Of a stretch of DNA of 55,141 bases, positions 8,504-17,540 are shown in pieces. Each line of letters starts with the position of its first letter. Position 1 is the stretch's first letter. This DNA is from Phaeodactylibacter sp. GTDB lineage: Bacteria > Bacteroidota > Bacteroidia > Chitinophagales > Saprospiraceae. The translations under genes and the position numbers were made by a program. The notes under the pieces are model-generated. The model was not told where the DNA came from. It searched no databases and saw only the letters and a list, made by a program, of their open reading frames with translations. The stretch covers positions 1 to 55,141 of the forward strand of contig NZ_JALEGS010000060.1 of assembly GCF_022763345.1 (NCBI RefSeq). Direction: 5' to 3'.

Positions 8504-9058
8504 ATGGCAAAAACGAGCACCAGAGATCGGATGAGTAATGAGATCAATGCAGGCTCTATGGCCGATATTGCCTTCCTGCTCCTGATCTTCTTCCTCGTCA
8601 CGACAACTATCGTCGAGGACAAGGGGATTACAGTTAAACTACCACCTTGGTCTGAAGAGGAGCCTGATATTACCAAGCTGAAAAAGCGGAATGTCTTTTC
8701 AGTACTTGTTAATGCGCAGGATCAGCTTTTGGTTCGTGGTGAACCGTCACGTGTTGAAGAACTGCGTGGACGTGCGAAAGAGTTCATTAGCAATCCCAGC
8801 AAATTAGAGAATTTGGCCGAAAAGCCTACTAAAGCCATTATTTCACTCAAAAACGACCGGGGTACATCTTATGATGCCTACCTGACCGTTTACAATGAGT
8901 TGAAAGCAGCTTACTCTGAGCTGTGGGATGAGCTCAGTCAGCGTAGATACGGTATTCCGTACAGCGAAGATATGCCCTTTGCGTACAAGAAAGCAATTCG
9001 GGAAGAGATACCTTTTGTACTCTCGGAAGCTGAACCAACAGCCTTCGGTGAGGAGTAG
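8504..9058 (+). CDS. ExbD/TolR family biopolymer transport protein (first copy)
   Basis: ExbD proteins span the inner membrane once, carry the proton-conducting Asp, and have a periplasmic domain. Here a short cytoplasmic N-terminus precedes SMADIAFLLLIFFLVTTTI, with D21 at the membrane entrance, the residue essential in ExbD/TolR. The periplasmic part (about 45-184) contains KAIISLKNDRGTSYDAYLTVYNELKAAY, the usual ExbD core. 184 aa, somewhat longer than E. coli ExbD. Third gene of the cluster; a hairpin (9066-9089) separates it from the second exbD. Confidence 0.92.
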   Translation: MAKTSTRDRMSNEINAGSMADIAFLLLIFFLVTTTIVEDKGITVKLPPWSEEEPDITKLKKRNVFSVLVNAQDQLLVRGEPSRVEELRGRAKEFISNPSKLENLAEKPTKAIISLKNDRGTSYDAYLTVYNELKAAYSELWDELSQRRYGIPYSEDMPFAYKKAIREEIPFVLSEAEPTAFGEE

Positions 9059-9065
9059 ACGGTAT

Positions 9066-9089
9066 GGGGATAGGTTTGGGCTTATCCCC
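9066..9089 (+). other. Intercistronic hairpin between the two exbD genes
   Basis: GGGGATA (9066-9072) pairs with TATCCCC (9083-9089) around a 10-base loop. No U-run follows, so it is more likely an mRNA stability or processing element than a terminator. Confidence 0.45.
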
Positions 9090-9158
9090 TCAGTCGAAAA
9101 ACTACCGCCTTATTTCTTTCACCCCTTTGCCTGAATGGGCAGTTAAAATTGATTAACT

Positions 9159-9635
9159 ATGGCTAAGTTTTCTAAAAAGAGAGGAAAATCTAAACCAGAA
9201 GTTTCTACAGCTTCGCTTCCTGATATTATCTTCATGCTGCTGTTCTTCTTTATGGTGGTAACCGTACTGCGAGATGCAGAGTTGATGGTGAAGGTTTCTA
9301 CACCTTACGCATCGGAGCTCACAAAGCTGGAGGAAAAGTCGCTGGTTAACTACTTGTATATCGGTCGGCCAACGCAGAAGTACCGAGACATTTACGGTAC
9401 AAAGCCAAGGCTTCAACTCGGTGATAAGTTCGCTACCATTTCTGACATTCCACTGTTTCTGGAAAAGCACAAGATCAAAGTGCCGGAAGCACGTCACGGT
9501 CAGATCACTTCTTCCCTCCGCGTAGATGGTGAAGTGACAATGGGCATCGTTACGGATGTGAAGACCCAGCTTCGTAAGTCGGGCCAGCTTAAAGTGAACT
9601 ACTCTGCTAAGAAGGATCCGAACGCGAAAGAATAG
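9159..9635 (+). CDS. ExbD/TolR family biopolymer transport protein (second copy)
   Basis: A second ExbD-like protein, diverged from the first. The membrane segment STASLPDIIFMLLFFFMVVTVL carries D22 at the conserved position. The periplasmic part (about 45-158) includes DGEVTMGIVTDVKTQLRKSGQLKVNYS, the ExbD C-terminal core. 158 aa. Two different ExbD subunits per ExbB suggest a hetero-oligomeric stator or peptidoglycan-contacting unit. Last gene of the cluster; a strong terminator follows 25 bases after the stop. Confidence 0.92.
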   Translation: MAKFSKKRGKSKPEVSTASLPDIIFMLLFFFMVVTVLRDAELMVKVSTPYASELTKLEEKSLVNYLYIGRPTQKYRDIYGTKPRLQLGDKFATISDIPLFLEKHKIKVPEARHGQITSSLRVDGEVTMGIVTDVKTQLRKSGQLKVNYSAKKDPNAKE

Positions 9636-9660
9636 ATTTTACTCTGTTCATTATTTCATA

Positions 9661-9704
9661 AAAAGCGCCTTTTACTGGACAATCATCTGGTAAAAGGCGC
9701 TTTT
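9661..9704. terminator. Bidirectional intrinsic terminator
   Basis: A perfect 15-bp stem (AAAAGCGCCTTTTAC, 9661-9675, with its complement at 9690-9704) and a 14-base loop. The A-run on one flank and T-run on the other let it stop both the ExbB/ExbD cluster and the convergent DUF4293 gene. Confidence 0.92.
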
Positions 9705-9725
9705 AGGTTTAATAGAGATCAGTAG

Positions 9726-10166
9726 CTACCGTAAGCGGTCCATTGACTTAACAAGTTTGTCATCCTTCTTAATAAACCGGTAAGCCAGGAAGCAGAAAAA
9801 AACCGCAATGACCGGGAATGTAGCCCCAAAGGCAAACTCAATCGCTGCTTTGCCTGCTTCCGTCAGGTTTTGAGTGAGGTAGTAAAGGGCAAATGCTAAC
9901 CCTCCAATATTCAGGATGAGTGCAGAAAGGCTCGCCTTAGACTGTAAGCCACGGTTACGGAAAAGAAAAATTGCGATGAGCGCTAATGCCCCGGCCAGGC
10001 CAAAGAGCACAGAAAGCCCTACCTGATCATTCACATTGTACAACGCATCTCCAAAAATCATTGAGCTTTCAATCGCCTGTGGTGTTGTGGCAAAAGGTAG
10101 TCCAAACACACCTAGCGAAGCCCCTCCTGCCAAAAACAAGAAGATAGATTGAATTCTTTGAATCAT
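9726..10166 (-). CDS. DUF4293 family integral membrane protein
   Basis: Recognised from the N-terminus MIQRIQSIFLFLAG and the C-terminal KKDDKLVKSMDRLR, both typical of DUF4293 proteins restricted to Bacteroidota. 146 residues with four predicted membrane spans (about 5-25, 50-68, 78-98 and 110-130). Function is unknown. It is divergent from the FAD oxidoreductase gene and shares the bidirectional terminator with the ExbD operon. A TATCTTCG (one mismatch to TAnnTTTG) lies just upstream on the minus strand. Confidence 0.88.
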   Translation of the reverse strand: MIQRIQSIFLFLAGGASLGVFGLPFATTPQAIESSMIFGDALYNVNDQVGLSVLFGLAGALALIAIFLFRNRGLQSKASLSALILNIGGLAFALYYLTQNLTEAGKAAIEFAFGATFPVIAVFFCFLAYRFIKKDDKLVKSMDRLR

Positions 10167-10203
10167 AGTCTGTTTCGGTTGTTTAGCGCGAAGATAAGGA
10201 TCA

Positions 10204-10237
10204 TTTGAAAGACTCTCATCAGCAGGCCGTATATTAG
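10204..10237 (+). promoter_or_regulatory. Possible promoter of the FAD oxidoreductase gene
   Basis: TTTG (10204-10207), 22 bases, TATATTAG (10230-10237; one mismatch to TAnnTTTG), placed about 25 bases ahead of the TTG start. Confidence 0.4.
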
Positions 10238-10261
10238 CTTTCCGCTAAAACTATTGATACA

Positions 10262-11419
10262 TTGCCACAACTCACTTCTTTACGTTATCAGCTCAGCTAC
10301 TGGGAGCATGCTTCCTTCTTTTCGGATATTGATATCGTCATCATCGGTGCTGGTATCGTAGGGCTGAGCGCTGCGCTGCGCGCCCGGGAAAAAGCACCCA
10401 ATGCCAAAATCCTTATACTGGAACGTGGCCCCTTGCCTGTGGGGGCCAGTACCCGCAATGCGGGCTTCGCCTGCTTTGGGAGTGTCTCCGAGCTGCTCGA
10501 TGATATGACCGAAAGCCCGGAAGACGAGGTCTGGGCGTTGGTGGAGCGGCGCTGGAAAGGGCTGCAACGGCTTAGAGCACTCCTTGGTGATGCGGCTATC
10601 CGGTATGAACCTCTGGGTGGATTTGAACTCTTCCGTGCCGAAGAAGCGGAACGATATCAGACCTGTGCGGACCAAATTACCGGTTTCAACCGCAGACTAA
10701 AATCCATTACCGGGCTGGCAGAAACCTATCAAAGGAGGCACGATGCTGCTGCGGATTTTGGTCTGAAAGGCGTACGCTACCTGATCAAAAATCAGGCAGA
10801 AGGACAACTGCATACTGGCGAGATGGTCAGAGCCTTGCTCGAAAAGGCCCGGGCCGCTAACATTTTCATCTATACAGGCCTGGGGGTAGAAGCTGTGCAC
10901 GATACAGGTACAAAAGTGGAAGTGGAAACAACCCTGGGCTGGTCCGTCAGTGCCCGACAGGTTCTGGTTTGCACCAATGGCTTCGCCCGGCAGCTATTAC
11001 CTGATTTGAAAGTTCGGCCTGCCCGCAATCAGGTACTGATCACAGAGCCTGTCAAAGCGCTAAAAATCCGCGGTGCCTTTCACTACGACCGGGGCTATTT
11101 TTACTTCCGCAATATTGATAACCGCATATTACTCGGAGGCGGCCGCAATCTCGATACCGAAGCCGAGGCGACTTCTGAATTTGGCACCACACCGCTCATC
11201 CGTTCTGCCTTGGTCCGTTTGCTGCGGGAGGTTATCCTTCCCGGGCAGGACGTTGGAGTAGCTCATTGGTGGAGTGGGATACTGGGCGTTGGCCGCCGCA
11301 AACGGCCAGTCATCCGGCACATCTCTGACCGCGTAGTAGCGTCGGTGCGCCTGGGGGGCATGGGGGTCGCCATTGGCACTCTTATTGGAGAGGAAGGAAT
11401 CGATGAGTTGCTAAGGTAA
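10262..11419 (+). CDS. FAD-dependent oxidoreductase of the DAO (glycine/D-amino acid oxidase) family
   Basis: The Rossmann FAD-binding motif DIDIVIIGAGIVGLSAAL is at about residues 22-39, followed by ILILERGPLPVGASTRNAGFACFGS, which is the DAO-family second FAD-contact region. The C-terminal HWWSGILGVGRRKRPVI and LGGMGVAIGT complete the FAD site. 385 aa, starting at TTG (10262); no in-frame ATG gives the conserved LSYWEHASFF N-terminus. The substrate is not evident; an amine or amino acid is likely for the family. It overlaps nothing, but its stop is only three bases from the end of the convergent pbpC. Confidence 0.88.
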   Translation: MPQLTSLRYQLSYWEHASFFSDIDIVIIGAGIVGLSAALRAREKAPNAKILILERGPLPVGASTRNAGFACFGSVSELLDDMTESPEDEVWALVERRWKGLQRLRALLGDAAIRYEPLGGFELFRAEEAERYQTCADQITGFNRRLKSITGLAETYQRRHDAAADFGLKGVRYLIKNQAEGQLHTGEMVRALLEKARAANIFIYTGLGVEAVHDTGTKVEVETTLGWSVSARQVLVCTNGFARQLLPDLKVRPARNQVLITEPVKALKIRGAFHYDRGYFYFRNIDNRILLGGGRNLDTEAEATSEFGTTPLIRSALVRLLREVILPGQDVGVAHWWSGILGVGRRKRPVIRHISDRVVASVRLGGMGVAIGTLIGEEGIDELLR

Positions 11420-11421
11420 AA

Positions 11422-13797
11422 TTACTCCTGCTTTGCAATAATCTCAAAGGGCTGTTCCAGCCGATGCCCCTCCTCATCTACAAGCGTCAGCAAATGCTTT
11501 CCGGGAGGCGGATCGAGTTCCATAGTGTGAAACTGAGTAGTACGCCCGATGAAGGTCTCGTTCAGATGCCAGTAGATTTCCGTCTCAGGCTGCCGGTGCG
11601 CTACCGTGAATACCGTACGGGAGCGGCTGCCATCCAGGTCGCGGGGCACAAGGATGCGGGTCGGATATTTCGGGTAGACCAGTTCCATAGGGCTATCTCC
11701 CAACTCACCGCAACCTGTGAGATAGGGCGGGAGCGGCTTATGAGCAGGGTTGCGTCGGGCATAGTAATGCGCTTCGGTGGGGGGGAGGACGAACCAGGGA
11801 GCGGGCTGCATCCGCTCAGGCGGATAACAATCTGCATTTACCCTGAATTGACCGCTCTCATCCAGGTGTATGACTTCATGAAAAGGGCAGGGCTGAAGCC
11901 CGGTTGCTGTTCGGGGAACTTGTATGGTATCCTTTGGGCAAGCCGGTCCGGCCTGGTAACCGCTTTCCCGGCAAATGACTGTTGGTTGGAGGTTGTCATA
12001 AGGCGCAGGGAACCAATCTCCTGATGAAGGCAGCAGCTTAAAAAGGTCGAACAGTACCGGTGCTGCGGCTTTCACCCCCACCAGGCCGGGGCGTCCTTCA
12101 CCATCGGCATTCCCTGCCCAGACTCCTACCGCAAACCGAGGCGTTACGCCAATGGCCCAGGCATCCCGAAATCCAAAGCTGGTGCCGGTTTTCCAGGCAA
12201 TCCGCCGGCTGGATTCAAAAACTTTCCACCCGCCCTCACTGGCCGGGCGTTCCACCTGCTGCATCGCCTGAAAGGTCAGCCAGGCAGCACCAGCACTCAT
12301 AGGTTGAGGGGCATCCTGCAGCGGTACTTTTGGATCAATGGCGGGCAGGTAACGTGCAGGGCGAAAGTCAGCCGGGTTGTACTGGCCATTGTAATCGTAG
12401 GTATGGCTAAGCATCCGGGCCATACTGGCATAGATGCCGGTGATCTCCCAAAGGGATCCTTCCGCACCCCCTAATACAAGCGGGAGGCCATAGTGCCCCG
12501 GTGGATGTACCAGCGTCGTCATACCAATCTGTTCCAGGCGGTAGTGGAATTTCTCCAGGCCATAGGCGGACAGCAACTCCACCATCGGTACATTGAGGGA
12601 ACGGGCAAGGGCCCGCTCAGCGGCAACCACGCCATCAAAATCTTCATGATAATTTTCCGGCTGATACCCACTGAGCCGCATGGGGATATCAGAAAGCAGC
12701 CGCTGGGGTGTAATGAGCCCCTCCTGCAAGGCAAAGGCGTACAAAAAGGGCTTTAGGATACTGCCCGTGCTTCTCGGAGCCGGGATAATATCCACCCAAT
12801 CGTCGTGCACTGCTCCGGCACCAAGGACATTACCTACGTAAGCGAGTACATCACCGGTCTCCACATCCAGGATCAGGGCCGCGAGATTGTGAATCTGATT
12901 GCCCGCCAGCTGCGCCTGATGTGCCTGGAGCAGTCGGGTAGCTTGCTGTTGCAACTGGGCGTCAAGGGTGGTTTGCAGGCGGCCGGACTGCCCGTTGTTC
13001 ATCGCGCTGCCCAAAAGGTGTGGGGCGTGTTGGGGTAGCGGCAGGGGGGCTTCCGGCAACGGTTCATCCAGTGCCAATTCCAGGGTCAGGGTATCGAGAT
13101 GGCCTGCTGCTCCCAGCCGGTTGAGCAGGCGGTTACGCTTTTGAAATAGGGCTTTCCGGTTGCGGCTGGGGTGGATGAGCCCAGGCTGATTGGGGAGTAC
13201 GGCGAGCATAGCCGCCTCTGCCCAGGACAGCAGGGTAGGGGGCTTGCCAAAGTAGCGCCAGGAAGCGGCTTCAAGCCCAACCACATTTCCACCAAAGGGG
13301 GCATGCGTAGCGTAGTGCCGGAGGATCTCGGACTTGGAAAACCGGAGCTCCAGACGTGTAGCGAGGAGCATCTCCTGAATTTTTCTCAAAAAGGTCCGGG
13401 GTGGATTGCCCTGCGCCATCCGGATGACCTGCATACTGAGTGTGGAACCACCACTTACAATCCGCCCTGCACGCAGGTTTTGCACAACAGCACGCCCAAG
13501 CCCAATCGGGTCAATGCCAGGATGGTTATAAAATCGCTGGTCCTCAAAGGTGAGCAGGGCAATTTCAAAGCGCCCGGGAATAGTATCCGGAGGAGGAAAC
13601 CGCCATTGCTCGTCTGCTGCGATACGGGCGCTCAGCAGTTGTCCGTTACGGTCTTCCAAAACCACGCTTAGCGGAGCGTCGAACAGAGGCCGGGGCAGGC
13701 AAAAGGCATACCAAAGGAGGAAGATCAGACCTGCCAGAAGCAAGGCCCATCGTTTGACGGATAGCGTTTTAGTCAACAACTTTCCAGCCGTCTTCAT
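11422..13797 (-). CDS. pbpC: Penicillin-binding protein 1C
   Basis: A class A bifunctional peptidoglycan synthase. After an N-terminal membrane anchor come a GT51 glycosyltransferase domain (catalytic Glu in FEDQRFYNHPGID, about residue 85), a transpeptidase domain (SxxK as SILK near 346, KTGTSFGFRDAW later) and the C-terminal BiPBP_C domain typical of PBP1C. 791 aa from the ATG at 13797; a start at 13812 is also possible. The start lies inside the end of the upstream secreted-protein gene (about 29 bp overlap), so translation is probably coupled. The alpha-2-macroglobulin gene that often accompanies pbpC is not here. Confidence 0.95.
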   Translation of the reverse strand: MKTAGKLLTKTLSVKRWALLLAGLIFLLWYAFCLPRPLFDAPLSVVLEDRNGQLLSARIAADEQWRFPPPDTIPGRFEIALLTFEDQRFYNHPGIDPIGLGRAVVQNLRAGRIVSGGSTLSMQVIRMAQGNPPRTFLRKIQEMLLATRLELRFSKSEILRHYATHAPFGGNVVGLEAASWRYFGKPPTLLSWAEAAMLAVLPNQPGLIHPSRNRKALFQKRNRLLNRLGAAGHLDTLTLELALDEPLPEAPLPLPQHAPHLLGSAMNNGQSGRLQTTLDAQLQQQATRLLQAHQAQLAGNQIHNLAALILDVETGDVLAYVGNVLGAGAVHDDWVDIIPAPRSTGSILKPFLYAFALQEGLITPQRLLSDIPMRLSGYQPENYHEDFDGVVAAERALARSLNVPMVELLSAYGLEKFHYRLEQIGMTTLVHPPGHYGLPLVLGGAEGSLWEITGIYASMARMLSHTYDYNGQYNPADFRPARYLPAIDPKVPLQDAPQPMSAGAAWLTFQAMQQVERPASEGGWKVFESSRRIAWKTGTSFGFRDAWAIGVTPRFAVGVWAGNADGEGRPGLVGVKAAAPVLFDLFKLLPSSGDWFPAPYDNLQPTVICRESGYQAGPACPKDTIQVPRTATGLQPCPFHEVIHLDESGQFRVNADCYPPERMQPAPWFVLPPTEAHYYARRNPAHKPLPPYLTGCGELGDSPMELVYPKYPTRILVPRDLDGSRSRTVFTVAHRQPETEIYWHLNETFIGRTTQFHTMELDPPPGKHLLTLVDEEGHRLEQPFEIIAKQE

Positions 13798-14224
13798 ACC
13801 GCTCCAGCACATAGGCTTCGCTCAGCTTCTGCCGGGGATTGTTGGGGAACCAGGCAAAAAGCGTAATGCTCATACGGTCGCCCCGAAAGGCACCGCTGAT
13901 ATCAATGATACCGCTATCCCTGGCTTCACTGGGCATAAAGCCTTCTTCCCCAGGCAGAACCAGATGGACCTCAAAGTCCATCCCTTCCAGATCTGAATCC
14001 TGCAGTTGCTTAAACAAGCGGGTAAAGTGGGGTGGATTCGTCATCGTAGTGGCGCTATGGCGCAGGTAGACTTTCTCCTGATTGGCCCACTCTGCCTCAA
14101 GGACCTTCGCTATCTCCGGATATTCCAGGGTGGCCTGAATGCATTGAACAAGGTCCGTCTTATCCTGAGCAACAGCCAGGAAGGGGAGGGCAAGGAGGGC
14201 GAGAATGGTAAGTGTAGCTTTCAT
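13769..14224 (-). CDS. Secreted protein of unknown function
   Basis: A 151-residue protein with a clear signal peptide (MKATLTILALLALPFLAVAQ). The mature part has no motif I recognise; it contains a central GEEGFMPSEARDSGIID and a C-terminal LERYEDGWKVVD resembling the end of small NTF2-like or lipocalin-like domains, which is only a guess. Its 3' end overlaps the pbpC start, placing it in the same transcript, so a periplasmic or envelope role is plausible. Confidence 0.75.
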   Translation of the reverse strand: MKATLTILALLALPFLAVAQDKTDLVQCIQATLEYPEIAKVLEAEWANQEKVYLRHSATTMTNPPHFTRLFKQLQDSDLEGMDFEVHLVLPGEEGFMPSEARDSGIIDISGAFRGDRMSITLFAWFPNNPRQKLSEAYVLERYEDGWKVVD

Positions 14225-14280
14225 CCGTTGTTTTGATTGTTAACGTTGGCAATAGGGCTGCCGTATTTTTGAACCTGAAA

Positions 14281-15012
14281 TTAAGTGTTTTTGTCCAGAA
14301 TCAGACGCTGCCCGGCTTTTACGGCTACTGCTGAACCGATTGCCAAAAAGACCGAAGAGGGCCGTACGGAGAGCGGGGCTGCAAAAGCCTCACCGTAAAG
14401 GGCGGCCGCATCGCAATTAATCTCATAACCGACTACAGGGCGGAGTTCCCAGGAAGGGTGCACGACTTCGTATTCGGTCGTCCCCTTTGAGCCCCGCCGG
14501 GCATAGCCCCAGTAATGCTCTGCGATGAATTGCTCCTCGCTACCTTCCAACAGAGGTTGAGGTGCTCCCCGCGTCATGACTTCCAAATGGTTCCAATGAC
14601 CGGCATGCCGCCACTCGTAGCGGTAGCGCTGCTGCTCCGGGCCTTCTTCCCAAAGGTGGCGCATGGGCATGGCAGCATAGCGCTCGCCGTACAACCCATT
14701 GGCCACCCAGGTGATGGCCCGCTTTGGAACAATCTCACTGATGAAGACCACGCCCCGCTTCCACTCGCCTGCATCATTGTAACGGACATAAAACCGCAGG
14801 TTGACCTCCTCAAACCGCTGATGGAAAGGAATGGGCAGCCCAAGTACCCGAGTCCGGTCAAATAAAAAGCCGACTAAACTGGCGTAGCAGCGCCCATTCC
14901 AGGTGTCCAGCTCAGTACCGGGTGGGACGTAGGGTTGGAGCAGGGCGGGGTCGACCAGGTAGTTGGCCATAATCAGGTTGCGCCAGTGGGCGGTGAGGAA
15001 AGTTCGTGCCAT
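14281..15012 (-). CDS. DUF2071 (YqjF-like) family protein
   Basis: 243 aa with the DUF2071 pattern: TAHWRNLIMANYLVDPALLQPYVPPGTELD at the N-terminus, then SLVGFLF, EVNLRFYVRY and GVVFISEIVP. These proteins have an acetoacetate-decarboxylase-like fold and mostly unknown substrates. It lies 56 bases upstream of the secreted protein and 34 bases downstream of the peptidase-like lipoprotein, all on the minus strand. Confidence 0.88.
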   Translation of the reverse strand: MARTFLTAHWRNLIMANYLVDPALLQPYVPPGTELDTWNGRCYASLVGFLFDRTRVLGLPIPFHQRFEEVNLRFYVRYNDAGEWKRGVVFISEIVPKRAITWVANGLYGERYAAMPMRHLWEEGPEQQRYRYEWRHAGHWNHLEVMTRGAPQPLLEGSEEQFIAEHYWGYARRGSKGTTEYEVVHPSWELRPVVGYEINCDAAALYGEAFAAPLSVRPSSVFLAIGSAVAVKAGQRLILDKNT

Positions 15013-15046
15013 ATTTTAAAAACGTTCCGGCATCAAAACATGTTGC

Positions 15047-16087
15047 TTAGCGCTTTAGTACGGCTTCCATTTGTCTGATCAGGGTCTCTCCCCGCTCCGA
15101 AAGCGGGCGGGCAGCGTAGTTTTTTGGACCAGCTTTTCGCAAAACGAGTAGTACGAAATTGTCTGCCAGAATTTCGTCTGGATGGATAATATACCCCGTA
15201 TTATCGCCAATCTGCCCGAAAAAACCGGGCGCGATTTCTGGCGCTAGGCCTTGTGGCTGCACAATATACCCCGTGTCTGTGGGCAGCAGCGGATACAGGC
15301 TAAAGTCAATATAATCAAAATAGCGTTTACCGGGATAGTTATCAGCCGTATCTGCGGTGATGACGGAAATATAGTGTTGGGCCTTACCGGTACTGTCAGG
15401 CAGTTCAATAGCATAGTTATGGTCTATGCCATCCGGATTGAGCAGGCGCCGCTCCAGTAATTGGGGAGGAAAGTGCAGCGGGGCATTCAACCTTTGGTAT
15501 CCGATCAAAGCGTACAGTTCGGTGCGCAATGCGGAATTATAGCGAGAGATAATGTGGAACAACTCGTGCAGTAGAACCGGGAGCAGCGCCCTGTTGCCTT
15601 CGTAAAGCTCATTTTTGGGAATGAAAATGGCTTTTTCCCGGGTGAAATAGACCGAGGGGCCGAAGATGTTGGTTTCCATTTTGCCCAAGAGCACGGTATC
15701 GGGCAATAAATTGGGGTTGAGCGAATCACATAAGGCATAAGCTTGCTCGAAGGCAGCTTTTAGCAGTGCCCGGTCTGTAGCCTTGAGGGGCATCGCCTGT
15801 TTGGCCAGGAAGGGTTTGTAGTTTTTTCGGAGGACAGGCGCTGGAATCGCACTATCCAGCGGTATACCCATTTGCAGCCGGGTATCCAGGGGGCTGATTT
15901 TTTCAAAGAAGCCTTCCTTTTTATCCGTTTGGAGCTGCTGCGCGGCCTGAATGCTATCCAGCAGGTGCACCACTTTGCCGGGAGAGGGCTCAATGGTATT
16001 TTCCACCTCTGTCGTCGTTTGACAACCCGGGAGCAGAACCCCAAAGGCGAAGACGACCCACCAGGAATTTATGGACTGATAGCTCAT
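15047..16087 (-). CDS. Lipoprotein with a putative zinc-peptidase motif
   Basis: A lipobox LLPGC (Cys22) follows a hydrophobic signal, so the protein is membrane-anchored. In the middle, VLLHELFHIISRYN carries an HExxH zinc-binding motif (HELFH, about residues 179-183). Further on, YIIHPDEILADNFVLL could give the third ligand, as in gluzincin-like peptidases in which a downstream Glu or Asp binds zinc. 346 aa; I do not recognise a named family. It is second in the minus-strand group from RNase H to pbpC, so a cell-wall or envelope peptidase is a reasonable inference, not proven. Confidence 0.75.
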   Translation of the reverse strand: MSYQSINSWWVVFAFGVLLPGCQTTTEVENTIEPSPGKVVHLLDSIQAAQQLQTDKKEGFFEKISPLDTRLQMGIPLDSAIPAPVLRKNYKPFLAKQAMPLKATDRALLKAAFEQAYALCDSLNPNLLPDTVLLGKMETNIFGPSVYFTREKAIFIPKNELYEGNRALLPVLLHELFHIISRYNSALRTELYALIGYQRLNAPLHFPPQLLERRLLNPDGIDHNYAIELPDSTGKAQHYISVITADTADNYPGKRYFDYIDFSLYPLLPTDTGYIVQPQGLAPEIAPGFFGQIGDNTGYIIHPDEILADNFVLLVLRKAGPKNYAARPLSERGETLIRQMEAVLKR

Positions 16088-16115
16088 TATGGTTCAATGG
16101 TTATTCAATGCCGGC

Positions 16116-16754
16116 TTACTTCCGCCCGAAATCGGCGGGGATTTCGCCCCAGCGCTCCGTATCCCACTTCATAATAGGATTGCTGTAGGTGTTATTGCGC
16201 AGCCAGACTTCTGCCCGGGCGATGAGCTCATGCAGCAGCTTGGTTTTGGCATTTTTGACGAGTTTGGTGTTGGCTTTTTTGCGTTTGACCCAGCCCATAG
16301 CTGTTCTGGAGTCGGTATAAATTGGCGTGTCTTTGCCTTGTTGCTGGAATAAGGCCAAGGCATGGACAATGGCTAGGAATTCGCCAATATTATTGGTGCC
16401 CAGGCTGAATTTTTTGTGGAAAATCTGCGCCTCCGTCTTGGTGTCAACGCCCTGATATTCCATAACGCCTGGATTGCCACTACAGGCAGCATCCACGCTG
16501 ACGCTATCCCAGACGATCTCTTTGCGGGCTTCCTCCGTGACTATCGGCTTGGCTTTGCGGGTGGAAGGGCTGCCGCTGGAAATATGGTCTGCAAAATTAC
16601 CCCTGAAAGCCGCTTCTGCTTCCTCCCGGCTTTTAAAGGACTTATACCGCGCATTCGGAAAACCTTTGATTTGTGCCTGACAGGCCGCCCAAGAATCGTA
16701 AACCCCGGGTGTCATACCCTCCCAAACCGTATAGTACTTTTTTTTCTTCGCCAT
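16116..16754 (-). CDS. Ribonuclease H with N-terminal viroplasmin (caulimovirus P6-like) domain
   Basis: RNase H removes RNA from RNA/DNA hybrids. The N-terminal viroplasmin domain (KKYYTVWEGMTPGVYDSWAAC ... FPNARYKSF, about residues 4-50) binds hybrids or dsRNA. The RNase H domain follows with SVDAACSGNPG (first Asp), the Glu in NIGEFLAIVHAL, TDSRTAMGWV (third Asp) and the final Asp in IPADFGRK. The ATG at 16754 gives MAKKKKYYTVWEG, the usual start; an upstream ATG is less likely. 212 aa. This architecture is common in Bacteroidota and Firmicutes. Confidence 0.94.
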   Translation of the reverse strand: MAKKKKYYTVWEGMTPGVYDSWAACQAQIKGFPNARYKSFKSREEAEAAFRGNFADHISSGSPSTRKAKPIVTEEARKEIVWDSVSVDAACSGNPGVMEYQGVDTKTEAQIFHKKFSLGTNNIGEFLAIVHALALFQQQGKDTPIYTDSRTAMGWVKRKKANTKLVKNAKTKLLHELIARAEVWLRNNTYSNPIMKWDTERWGEIPADFGRK

Positions 16755-16875
16755 GTCAATTCGTTTCGCCGCCAAGATAAGGTACATCAGGGAGAATTTC
16801 CGAATTCCGGATTTTCGTGCAACCTTTATAAAACCATAAAGTCATTGATGTAGTACAGACGATCAACTGAAAGTC

Positions 16876-17466
16876 ATGCATGCATTAAAGTCACCCGCTG
16901 TTGATTACAAACACCTGAAATTGGATTACGCAAGTACACATCAGGACATTGTCGAGAAGTGCAAGCGCGGCAATCGCCGTGCTCAATTTGAGCTTTACCG
17001 GCTTTACTCCCGTGCCATGTACAATGTGTGCCTGCGTATGCTCCGGCACGAGCATGATGCTGAGGATTTGTTACAGAACTCCTTCGTTGATGTATTTACC
17101 AAGCTGCATACGTTCAGGTACCAATCTTCGGTTGGGGCCTGGATCAAGCGCATTGTAGTGAACAACTGCATCAACCACCTGAAGCGCAACCGTTTAGAGC
17201 TGGAGGAACTGGAAGACCGGTTTGTGGCAGACGAGCCTGACCGGGAAAGCACCACTGCTGATGACCCCAACCTCAGCGTTGAGCTGGTAAAGCGTGGGGT
17301 ACAGCAATTGCCCGATGGGTACCGGGTGGTCTTTACCCTTTACGCTATGGAAGGGTATGACCACAAGGAAATTGCTGAAATCCTCGAGGTTTCCGAAGCT
17401 ACTTCCAAGTCGCAGTACAGCCGTGCCAAAAAGAAACTCCGAAGTATTATTAGCGAGATGAGCTAA
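16876..17466 (+). CDS. RNA polymerase sigma-70 factor, ECF subfamily
   Basis: 196 aa with sigma region 2 (RAQFELYRLYSRAMYNVCLRM ... HDAEDLLQNSFVDVF, about residues 36-80) and region 4 (LPDGYRVVFTLYAMEGYDHKEIAEILEVSEATSKSQYSRAKKKLR, about 142-187, with the helix-turn-helix). It heads a plus-strand group with a membrane-anchored coiled-coil protein and a DUF4097-like protein. A weak hairpin with a T-run (17507-17525) sits between it and the next gene, which could reduce downstream expression. Confidence 0.94.
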   Translation: MHALKSPAVDYKHLKLDYASTHQDIVEKCKRGNRRAQFELYRLYSRAMYNVCLRMLRHEHDAEDLLQNSFVDVFTKLHTFRYQSSVGAWIKRIVVNNCINHLKRNRLELEELEDRFVADEPDRESTTADDPNLSVELVKRGVQQLPDGYRVVFTLYAMEGYDHKEIAEILEVSEATSKSQYSRAKKKLRSIISEMS

Positions 17467-17506
17467 AAGTGTTATCTCGGAGTGCCACATTTTTCATCAC
17501 AGGGTA

Positions 17507-17525
17507 AAGCGGGCAAAGCCCGTTT
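17507..17525 (+). terminator. Weak terminator or attenuator-like hairpin after the ECF sigma gene
   Basis: AAGCGGGC (17507-17514) pairs with GCCCGTTT (17518-17525) around AAA, including one G-T pair, and ends in TTTT. It lies 15 bases before the next start, so it may act as a partial terminator within the operon. Confidence 0.4.
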
Positions 17526-17540
17526 TAAGACAAGTAGACT